Assembly: GCA_949987705.1 (NCBI GenBank)
Contig: OX465282.1
Span: 88,400,070-88,464,069 of the forward strand
Direction: 5' to 3'
DNA: 64,000 nt
From: Thereva unica
Lineage: Eukaryota > Arthropoda > Insecta > Diptera > Therevidae
The translations under genes and the position numbers were made by a program. A model generated the notes under the pieces. It had not been told where the DNA came from, made no database searches, and saw only the letters and a list, made by a program, of their open reading frames with translations. This document shows, in pieces, positions 56,112 to 64,000 of the stretch. Position 1 is the stretch's first letter. Each line of letters opens with the position of its first letter.

Positions 56112-56640
56112 GAGTTTGAAAAATTAATTAGTCACCCTAAAAACATTTTTTCGCTGACAGACCAATTTTTATACATAAACTAGATAATAAACTTTCTTTC
56201 AGAAAAAATTTGGGTGATGTTTTGGCGCGGCCGTTGTAAAACTTTTTTTTTAAGTTGTCGCGGCGCCAAAAATGCCATAGTAAAAAACAGTTTTTTGATG
56301 GAAAACTTATTTGAGTATACAAACTGGACCTACAATAATAATTTAGAATTGCAAAAAAAAATTGTTTACAACGATTATACCACATTTATTTATTAAAAAA
56401 TGTGGTCACAACACTTAAAAAATGAAGTCTGTCATAGTAAAAAACTGTTTTTTGCTGACAGACCAATTTTTGTTTATAAAATAGGTGGTAAACCTTCTTC
56501 CAGAAAAAAATTAAGGCGGTGTTTTGACAAGGCTCTTGTAAAAGCTTCTTTTTTTAAAACAAAATGCTGTCACCACGCTTAAAAATTAAATCTGACATGG
56601 TAAAAAACATTATTTCAATGACAGGGATTGATCTTTATGA
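56112..56640. repeat. Degenerate tandem repeat, about 155 bp unit
   Basis: ATAGTAAAAAACWGTTTTTT-like starts, some followed by GCTGACAGACCAATTTTT, recur near 56135, 56275, 56434 and 56597, with intermediate blocks such as AAAACTTTTTTTTTAAGTTG. Four imperfect copies. No coding sequence. Confidence 0.65.
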
Positions 56641-57293
56641 ATTGATGCTGCGCATTTAAAATTCAGTCTGACAAATTTATTAACAAAACTTGTCAGCCAG
56701 ACAAATTATAATAGATAGAAGAGATCTTAAACTTTATTTTTAAAAAAATCAAAGAGGTGTTATGAAGTGTAATTTTATAAAAAAAATAATGTATAAGAAA
56801 AGGTCTGTCAGAAGTTAATTAACAAAAATTGTCAGTCAAACAAATTTTTTCAAAAATGGTTCCGTATTTACTACAACCTGTATAAATTTCAAGCAGGTGT
56901 TTTGGAATAAAAAATCATTTTTTTTAAAAATTAAATTAAAAAAATCATAAACAGTAACAATTAACAAATGTTTACTAGTCTGGCGGGCGTAACATGTTTT
57001 TTTACATGTTTTTCTGCCAACCTCTCACTGTATAGTTTTGAGGGGTTCGATGGGGTACCTTTTTTGTCATGGGATCTTAGACTATTAAAAAAATAGTTAA
57101 AAAAAGATAAGTTTAGATTAAGAGTTTTGGTCGACAAATAAAGAGAGCAATAGAAGTAATAAAGCACAGAATAGAGTGGAGTAGTGCGGCAACAACACGA
57201 GAGGCCGGATCTTCGAGAGAATTAAAGAAGTGGCCCAAAATGCATTTTAAAATATATTAAAAATAGTTCTTAGATTACATGCAATTGTAAATA
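56641..57293. other. AT-rich non-coding stretch
   Basis: Further short GTCAGCCAGACAAATT-like elements near 56690 and 56830, otherwise nothing recognisable. Confidence 0.4.
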
Positions 57294-57440
57294 GCGGTGT
57301 TCTACATTTCGATTTTTGTGAAATTGATACTCGAAATCGAAATTAGGTGTTCTACATTTTGATTAATTCCATTTATGTGAAATAGAAATTCCAAATCGAA
57401 ATTAGGTGTTCCACATTTCGATTAAATCGAAATGTCAATC
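57294..57440 (+). repeat. Threefold GGTGTTCTACATTTCGATT repeat
   Basis: GGTGTTCTACATTTCGATTT, GGTGTTCTACATTTTGATTA and GGTGTTCCACATTTCGATTA start about 55-65 bp apart, each followed by an AAATCGAAATTA-like segment in the first two. Their place just before a Harbinger-type partner gene suggests a terminal repeat with tandem duplication. Confidence 0.7.
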
Positions 57441-57514
57441 GAAATAAAAACGTTTCAGTTTTGTTTGTGATTTGAAAGTGAAATTGCAGGAGAAGCGTTG
57501 TGATTTATTTTAAA

Positions 57515-57795
57515 ATGTAAGTATTTGTAATTTAATTACAAAGTTAACAATTGATTTAAGAAATTTTAATAATTGTAGGTATCAATTAAAAGGGGCAAAC
57601 ATAAAAATAACAGGCAAGAGAACGTTATGTGCGAATTTGCTAGGACTAATCCGGAAATAGCAAGAGGATACACTAAAAAAGATAAGTTAACGGTTGAGGA
57701 CTTTTGGAAAGAGCTAGCGCAAAAACTTAATGCAGAGGGTCCACCTCTGAAGGACGTTAGTGGCTGGAAAAAGGTTGTATATGGGTCATTCCAGC
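57515..57795 (+). pseudogene. Zeste-like/Myb-SANT DNA-binding protein, N-terminal part
   Basis: The start codon seems split by an intron: AT at 57515-57516, GTAAGT donor, TTGTAG acceptor near 57578, then GTATCAATT (MYQL). After a frameshift the reading is FARTNPEIARGYTKKDKLTV, EDFWKELAQKLNAEGPPLKD and VSGWKKVVYGSF. This matches the helix pattern of the zeste-like domain found in Harbinger/ISL2EU-type partner proteins and insect regulatory proteins. The trace ends near 57795 where other sequence intrudes. A likely continuation starts at 58143. Confidence 0.65.
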
Positions 57796-58142
57796 CATAA
57801 TCGGCCGGAAAATGCACGACCGCCCAGAAAATTAGTAAAAACATTTTTTTCATGTTTCTCGCGATAAAAAAACATGTACAAAACAATGCGTAATTATCAT
57901 ACAAAAAAGTTAGAAAATAGTGGTTTTGTAGCCTGATATCCACTCTTCCAGAAAATTGTCATATTACAATGTTTGACCTTGAACTTTTTTCAATGACAGC
58001 AAAAACAACAAAAAAAATCGGAAAAATTTCAAAAATTAATTTCTCAAAAACACCATCTTCGATTTGGCTGAAATTTTAACACAAAGTTCTTGAGTTTGCG
58101 AACTATCATCGTACAAATTTTCAGCGTGGGTTATTGAAACTA
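57796..58142. other. Insertion-like non-coding sequence
   Basis: About 350 bp of AT-rich sequence between two parts of the presumed partner gene. No inverted repeats or coding seen. Confidence 0.4.
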
Positions 58143-58420
58143 TTTTAACACTATAAGAGATAAATATGCAAGAGAGTTAAAGACTTTACCATCTGGAAGT
58201 GGCCAAGCCCAAAATATAAAATGGGAATATTTTAAATCTCTAAGCTTCCTAAAACCCCATTTACGTACAGCCAAGTAAGAATAAAATTTTAAGTTAAATT
58301 CGATTTATGTAACCGAATTATTTTTTAGGGCAAAGGGTAACTTTGAGGAGAACTAGTACACCGCGTTCTTTGTCAACGACAAGCGACAATGCTTCTTCAC
58401 AATTTTACACATTTGAAGAC
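58143..58420 (+). pseudogene. MADF-like fragment of the partner gene
   Basis: LRDKYARELKTLPSGSGQAQ, NIKWEYFKSLSFLKPHLRTA, then a GTAAGA donor near 58276 and a TTTTTTAG acceptor near 58328, followed by TLRRTSTPRSLSTTSD. The LRD.Y..E...PSGSG.....W.YF..L.FL pattern is MADF-like. It may belong to the same partner gene as 57515-57795 or to a second one. Confidence 0.6.
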
Positions 58421-58559
58421 ATTAGATGGATTAAATCCATTTTTTTGTATTGTGAGCATGGTTTTACTAAAAATGACCTAGCTGACTATCTTTCCCCCGT
58501 TATGTTGACAGCTGACGGCCAGTTTTTGTTAATATAATCTGTAGACTCATTATTGCAAA

Positions 58560-59740
58560 AGGTTTCATGCGTCTAGAAAACAGCCTGTTGCTAGAATATC
58601 AAGTTTTCGGTTCATAATGGCATTTGCTAAACAATTTGATTTGTTAGTGCATCATATGGATGTGAAGACAGCCTTTTTAAACGGTCAACTAAAAGAAATG
58701 ATTTACATGAAAGTCCCTGAAGGAGTTAGATGTAATAAAGATCAAGTTTGTTTATTAAATAAAGCCATGGATTAAAACAGGCAGCAAGATTTGAAATATT
58801 TGGCAAGACTCTTGTAGAAAGAGGTTTTAAAAATTCGTCAGTTGATCACTGTGAGTAGTTATTTAACGGATAAGTTTAGAATGACTGATGTAAGCAGTAT
58901 TAAACTCTTTTTACATATTAGAGTTAAGAGAAATGATAATAAAATAACATAAGATCAAATTGCTTATTTAAAGACTGTTTTGGAAAAATTTAATATGCAT
59001 GATTGTAAACCAGTTATACACCATTAAAAAGTAAATTGGATTATTTAGCTTTAAATTCGGATGTAAAATATGACGCGCCCTGTCGTAATCTTATTGGATG
59101 TCTAATGTACATTATGCTATGGCCGGATTTGAGTATTGCAATAAACATTTTAAGTGGATATTCAAATAAAAATAATAAAGAATTGTGGCAATGCTTAAAA
59201 CGAGTTTTAAGATATCTCAAAGGATCAATTGACCTTAGATTAATGTATAAAAAGGGGGATTATTGCGATATCTTAAAGGGTTATGTAGATTCCGATTGGG
59301 GTGGTAACGAAGTAAATAATAGAAAAAGTACTACTGGTTATTTACATATTTCAAATATGTACATATATAGTCGATGCACAATATCTTGGAATACAAAAAG
59401 GCAGACCTCAGTTGCAGCTTCTTCAACTGAAGCCGAATATATCATTATATGAGGCCGCTAATGAAGCACTTTGGTTAAAATCATTAGCTGCTAGTATAAC
59501 TGTTAATATTATAAAACCTTTTGTAATTTATGAGGATAATAACGGTTGCATAAGCATAGCAAATAATCCTACTTGTCTTAAAAGAACGAAACATATTGAT
59601 ATAAAATGTCATTTTTCTAGGGAACAAGTAGATAAAAATACAATTAAACTTGACAGGTAAACAACTGGCAGATGCTCTGACAAAATCATTACCAGCAGTC
59701 AAGTTCCTGGAACTCAGCAATGGGTTTGGAGTGATGCTAC
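58560..59740 (+). pseudogene. Copia LTR-retrotransposon pol, RT and RNase H part
   Basis: Ty1/Copia-type pol. RT: VARISSFRFIMAFAKQ, HMDVKTAFLNGQLKEMIYMK (motif A) and VPEGVRCNKDQVCLLNKA, then a deletion covering the YVDD box. After frame changes come FRMTDVSSIKLFLHIRVKR and LNSDVKYDAPCRNLIGCLMY. IMLWPDLSIAINILSGYS and WQCLKRVLRYLKGSIDLRL follow, then RNase H: KGYVDSDWGGNEVNNRKSTT, VAASSTEAEYI, ANEALWLKSLAA, FVIYEDNNGCISIAN and RTKHIDIKCHFSREQV. The C-terminus LADALTKSLPAVKFLELSNG is typical. GAG, protease and integrase are absent. Confidence 0.9.
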
Positions 59741-59960
59741 TGAAATTTTGTGTTTTTTATTTATTTAAATTTAAGGAAATGGCTTGATTAGGTTTTTCTG
59801 GCTTTTTCCTAATTCTAGCAACAAATGTTGTGCCATATATTTATGTAATCTCCCAGATAAATAAGTCAGCATTCATTGAAGTAATTAAATGAGTATCATC
59901 ATTATGTTATACTATAATTTAATTTAAATTTATTTATTTTATCAAAACAGTAGATTCATC

Positions 59961-60060
59961 TTTGAGGGGGCGGCGTATTGGAATAAGCAATTTATTATAG
60001 GTATTGCTTTCTCTGCTATACTCTACAAAGATTAATCTCCTTCTTATAAGCAGGCACTGT
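59961..60060 (+). other. Copia polypurine tract and start of 3' LTR
   Basis: TTTGAGGGGGCGGCGTATTG at about 59961-59980 has the form of a Copia polypurine tract next to an LTR start (TATTGGAATAAGC where TGTTGG is usual). The LTR end was not determined. Confidence 0.5.
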
Positions 60061-60241
60061 TTTTGTTGGTGGGCCTGAGGTTGGCTCTTCGGGGTTCACA
60101 TAACAGGGTTAAGCTGGCGGGATGCCTTATTAGGGCTACCTCTGAGGGCATTATGATTATTTTTAATCTTCAAAACGGCGATATCTTATGAATGGCAAAT
60201 TTTACAGGAGTATTCGCATAACCTACAAATATGGTAAAAAT

Positions 60242-61429
60242 TAGGGGTAGCAAACCGGTATTCCGAATTTCAAAACTACCGGGATATCGGACCAAATAAA
60301 GGAATTATAAATACCGGTATTAATAGTACAAAAACCTGGATTTACGGTATTTTCGGAATTTTATACTTCCCAAGTTTTAACAAAATAAAAACCGCGCTAA
60401 ATAGATCTAAAATAGATTAGATAGATTAGGAATGAATCTGCAAATATCTGAATAGCGGCTAGCTGATCTCAGTAGGATATTATGAAATACTTAAAGCCAA
60501 CTGTTGAAGAACTATGCAAAAGAAATGCTAACGTAATAACTTCTAACGTTGCTTTGATGCTTATGATCCAAAAATTAGATGCTATACAACATGAGTCAGT
60601 AGCTCGTGAACTTTTTATCTCTTTGAAGCTTAGGATTAAGGGGGGAAACCAGTTTAGACCTTTGAAAAAATCGAATTTTTTTTTATTTCATAAATTGTTA
60701 GTAAAACTATTCAAGAATATGTTGCCAAAGTTTCAAATCAAAATTCTGCTTTGTTCGGATGTTATGAGCTCTAAAGTGGCCGCCCTCCTTGGTAGTCGGT
60801 ACTATAAACTGAGAAATGACTTTTCCAAATGCGTTTTTCTCGAAACGACCTTTTTTCAACTGGTGGGAATCCTAGCGTGAAAAGTTATTGCTCAATCGTT
60901 TTGAAAATTTTCGTGAACATTCTTTATTCAATTACAATCTATATGAACTAAACTCTGGGATGATATTATTATCTTAAATTTGGTTTTAGATGGAAAAAAG
61001 GTGAAAAAACACGGTATAAAAACATAACATTTTGTTCCAACACCTCAAAAACATGCAATTTTAAATTTTTTTGTTAAGAGTTTAGTTCATATTCCTAGAA
61101 AACATATTGCTAATGTGAAAAAAAAATTGGGGTGATTTCAGATAAAAATTGCGACTTCCACACTTCCCACCACTAGTGAACTCGGATGGCGACGGTCCAT
61201 GAAGAGTAGCTTCTAACTCCACTATTTATAGTGCAAATGACTTGAAAAAATTACAGCGTGTGCTTCAAAACATTAGTAAAATATCCTCCAAGTTTAAACA
61301 AATTTTGATTATTCCTTCCCTGTTAAAAAAATTCACGAAATACACTAAAAAATCGGCCTCCTAAACTGGTTTCCCCCCTTAAGGAATACACGTTGTTGGT
61401 TGCCTCGACGTTCAATTATCTACATAATC
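60242..61429 (+). pseudogene. hAT element fragment, third family
   Basis: Starts with a hAT-like end TAGGGGTAGCAAACCGGTAT at 60242 and CCGGTATT palindromes. A transposase fragment reads YLKPTVEELCKRNANVITSN, VALMLMIQKLDAIQHESVAR and ELFISLKLRIK up to 60639. After a TTAA-flanked MITE it goes on as EYTLLVASTFNYLHNPK (61383-61429). This matches the hAT region before the C-terminal dimerisation part. The rest of the transposase and the right end are missing. Confidence 0.72.
60640..61378. mobile_element. 739-bp MITE with TTAA duplication
   Basis: Ends GGGGGGAAACCAGTTTAG and CTAAACTGGTTTCCCCCC, with TTAA on both sides (60636-60639, 61379-61382). A TTAA duplication points to piggyBac or Kolobok families. 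Non-coding. Removing it gives LRIKEYTLLV in the hAT frame. Confidence 0.88.
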
Positions 61430-62337
61430 CAAAATAAGAGTTTGGGCAAAGTAAACGGACGTGTGCTGATCCGGTCCCTGAAAAACGCGCCGACAAAAAA
61501 CAAAAAAGCAAAAAAAGAGAAAAGCGAAAAGTGAGAAAAAATTAAAAACAGAAAGCCTTGCACAAAAAACAATAAAATAACAGTGAAAAAAACGATAACA
61601 TTAAAATTGCTTATAGCTTCAACACTACAGGCCGTAGCATAAAAGTTGGCCAACATTATTCATCGGAAATTGTCAAAGCTTTCCAATTTTGAAAAAAAAA
61701 AAAAAAATAAATAAATAAAATATGAATTAACTATATATTTTTGGGGGGAAAAGGAGGTTGAAGTTAAAATTTTAGTGAAGAAAAACACAAAATTTTGACG
61801 ACACAAAAGTTGGCGGGTTGAAGCCTGGATTTTTACCGTTTCACATAGGCGGGAGTACTCTGCGTAGATTAGGGCCTTATTCAAGAAAATATCTCATAGG
61901 GTTACAAAAATACAGGGTGATATGTAAACCTATACCAAAAAATTTCCAACTGAATGATTTGATATTTGACAGTAATTTTAACAGTTTTCAACAAATAAAT
62001 CAAAAATTCAAATAGACAGATTAAAAGCTGATTAAACGACGAAGATTTAAAAAAAATGGTTACGATAACTCAAATTTTCGGCCCGTTAGAATAGTATTTT
62101 TTTTGTAAAAATTAGACTTTTTATTAAAAGTTTAAAAAAAATAAAAATGAAATCTCAAAATCCGGCTGAAGAGATCGATAGGTAAATTCAAGATGAAATT
62201 TTATCAATAACTTAAAAATTTCGACCTCTAGAGTAATTTGGGTGGAATATCAAATATCTCACCACTGTGCGACGGTGGCGTGTCATACTACTCGTAAAGG
62301 TAGGTTCATACTCAACAAACTAGTTATGCAAACTGTC
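61430..62337. other. Low-complexity and AT-rich stretch
   Basis: An A-rich segment (about 61490-61600) and unremarkable AT-rich DNA. No gene supported. Confidence 0.45.
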
Positions 62338-64000
62338 TTTTTTTTTTTTTTTTTTTGTTTATTGATATAACAATCTAGTAACTACATACTAATAAGCTAT
62401 TTGTTTTTGACTTAATTTGCTACGATTTTTAAGTTTATAAAGTACTTATCCTATGATATACACTTTTTTATTTTTGATAAATTTGTCACTTTTTTAATGT
62501 GCACTATAGTTCATGTTTTTGAGAGCTTTTAACTTTGCTTTTTACACTAGTTCGAACGGTTTGATTCGTTTTAGTCTTCTGGTTAAGTCATCGTTATCTA
62601 GGAGTTGGAGGGCCTCGGCATTGATATGCTGATGCAACCGTTGTTGATGACTTTGAGCATATTTTTGGATGACGTTTTCGATCTTATTTACATCCAAATC
62701 CTTATGTAGGTTGTCATTACGAATATACCAGGGAGCATCGACAATATCACGGAGAACTTTGTTTTGGAAGCGTTGAATTATGTTTTTATTATTTTGGCTA
62801 GTACAACCCCAGAGTTGAATACCATAAGTCCAAACTGGCTTTAGAACTTGTTTATACAACAATAGCTTATTGTACGTTGACAGAGCAGAGTAACGGCCCA
62901 TTAACCAGTACATCTTCCTGTACTTCATTTTTAGTTCTTCCTGTTTTTTCTTGACATGCGGCTTCCACCTGAGTTTTGCATCTAACGTCATGCCTAGATA
63001 TTTTGCTGTATTTTCGTACGGAACTATTTTCTGATTGATATATACTGGCTTGGGATTGATACGTTTATTTGTGAAATCAATGTGCACAGATTTCGTCTCA
63101 TTAAGTTTAATTCGCCATTTTTTAGTCCAGCGTTGTATCTCGGCAATCGAAGATTGTAGTTTTTCGGTAGACTCAGTGTTGTTGTTACCAATGGCCAAGA
63201 TTGCAGTGTCATCGGCGAAAGTAGCAACAACGTTTTGACTGAAGGTAGGTAGATCATTGGTGTATAGGAGATAGAGGGTTGGTCCCAGTACACTGCCTTG
63301 TGGCACACCTGCTTGAATTTTCTTTAGATTAGAATACGCGTCTTCTTGCTTAATTCTGAAGTATCTCTCTGAAATATACGATTGGAGTATTTGTGAGTAT
63401 TCGGCAGGAAGGAGCATTTTAAGTTTATAATTTAATCCCTCATGCCAGACCTTATCAAAAGCCTGCGCAACATCCAAAAATATTGCTGAGCAAACCTTTT
63501 TTTCTTCCAGCGTTTGTTCAATAACATTAGTAATTCGGTGGACTTGTTCTATGGTGGAATGTTGACTCCGAAAACCAAACTGGTGATCCGGGATGAGATG
63601 TTTCTCTTGGATGATAGGTTTTAGTCTTTTCAATAAAAGTTTTTCAAATAATTTTGACATAATCGGTAATAATGATATTGGCCGATATGAAGTTACTTCG
63701 TGAGGTGGTTTGCCAGGTTTGGGAATCATAATGACTTCAGCTACCTTCCACATTTGTGGTACGTATTTTAACCGAAACGATGCATTTAATAAGTTTGTGA
63801 TTTTAACCAGAGCTTTTCTAGGAAGTTCTCTCAATATTTTTCCAGTAATAAGATCATAACCAGGAGCCTTTTTTGGATTAATGTGCATTTTGATTTCATT
63901 TTTAACTTCAGCTGGAGTAGTAAAAGGAATATTTGCTGTTCCTTGTTCCAAGATTTCGGGTAGTATTTCACTGCTGTCCGTGGAATTAGGTTGAAATATT
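62338..64000 (-). mobile_element. Jockey-clade LINE, 3' part, runs off the window
   Basis: The minus-strand poly(A) tail appears as a T run at 62338-62356, followed by a 3' region of about 185 bp and the intact end of ORF2. The element continues beyond position 64000. Confidence 0.88.
62542..64000 (-). CDS. Jockey-clade reverse transcriptase, open to the window edge
   Basis: An uninterrupted frame of 486 codons visible, with no lesion. Motifs in order: INPKKAPGYDLITGKIL, VIMIPKPGKPPHEVTSYRPI, SLLPIMSKLFEKLLLKRL, HQFGFRSQHSTIEQVHRI and IFLDVAQAFDKVWHEGL (motif A Asp). Then AGVPQGSVLGPTLYLLYTND and VATFADDTAILAIG (FADD), then the thumb-like KYLGMTLDAKLRWKPHVKKK and YGIQLWGCTSQNN, ending at 62542. 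The N-terminal endonuclease lies outside the window; the frame is open up to 64000 with no start in view. This is the best preserved polymerase here and may come from a recently active copy. Confidence 0.92.
   Translation of the reverse strand, partial: IFQPNSTDSSEILPEILEQGTANIPFTTPAEVKNEIKMHINPKKAPGYDLITGKILRELPRKALVKITNLLNASFRLKYVPQMWKVAEVIMIPKPGKPPHEVTSYRPISLLPIMSKLFEKLLLKRLKPIIQEKHLIPDHQFGFRSQHSTIEQVHRITNVIEQTLEEKKVCSAIFLDVAQAFDKVWHEGLNYKLKMLLPAEYSQILQSYISERYFRIKQEDAYSNLKKIQAGVPQGSVLGPTLYLLYTNDLPTFSQNVVATFADDTAILAIGNNNTESTEKLQSSIAEIQRWTKKWRIKLNETKSVHIDFTNKRINPKPVYINQKIVPYENTAKYLGMTLDAKLRWKPHVKKKQEELKMKYRKMYWLMGRYSALSTYNKLLLYKQVLKPVWTYGIQLWGCTSQNNKNIIQRFQNKVLRDIVDAPWYIRNDNLHKDLDVNKIENVIQKYAQSHQQRLHQHINAEALQLLDNDDLTRRLKRIKPFELV

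Noticed and set aside
61490..61600. Lys-rich reading frame
   Set aside because: Results from A-rich low-complexity DNA.

Overview
The window looks like a stretch of an arthropod (most likely insect) nuclear genome. It is AT-rich and intron-bearing, it has no operons or bacterial signals, and almost all recognisable coding sequence belongs to transposable elements. I saw no convincing ordinary single-copy host gene. Almost every element is broken by frameshifts, stops, deletions or later insertions, so this is a decayed, densely nested transposon graveyard. The species cannot be named from the sequence alone.

Layout. 1-1139: 3' piece of a non-LTR retrotransposon (+). 1211-6720: almost complete CR1/L2-type element (-) with a PHD-finger ORF1 and an endonuclease/RT ORF2. 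6.7-11 kb: AT-rich DNA with two foldback or MITE-like elements and one copy of a dispersed repeat (family R). 11.2-13.75 kb: PIF/Harbinger transposase (+), split by a 927-bp palindromic Transib-type MITE and a 325-bp Harbinger MITE. 14.1-17.8 kb: RTE fragment (+) split by a hAT element with clear TIRs and an 8-bp target duplication. 19.2-20.5 kb: Jockey-type gag, cut by the 893-bp family R element.

21.7-53.5 kb is the most remarkable part. Fragments of one repetitive arthropod gene, all on the + strand and in consistent order, are spread over about 32 kb. They occur at 21.7-22.4, 25.0-25.55, 34.69-35.13, 41.1-41.49 and 52.76-53.5 kb. Between them lie a hAT (23.3-25.0), a 9.1-kb DNA transposon with 30-bp TIRs and a TCGA duplication (25553-34683), a second Harbinger with a convergent Myb/SANT partner (35.25-37.3), family R plus a 119-bp satellite (37.7-41.0), and a third Harbinger with a MADF/BESS partner (41486-52760). 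The 9.1-kb element itself holds an RTE, a Harbinger derivative and a Transib. The third Harbinger carries a LOA-like retrotransposon at its edge. In several cases the duplicated target bases can be read directly, and removing the insert restores the interrupted reading.

53.5-64 kb: Gypsy pol remnant (+), degenerate tandem repeats, a zeste-like/MADF-like Harbinger partner remnant, Copia pol remnant (+), hAT fragment with a TTAA-flanked MITE, and a Jockey-clade RT (-) that runs off the right edge.

Functionally, the window records copy-and-paste elements (CR1, RTE, LOA, Jockey, Gypsy, Copia) and cut-and-paste elements (hAT, PIF/Harbinger, Transib, an unplaced TCGA-duplicating family). Short non-autonomous palindromes sit next to possible source families. 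Family names come from remembered motif patterns, not searches.
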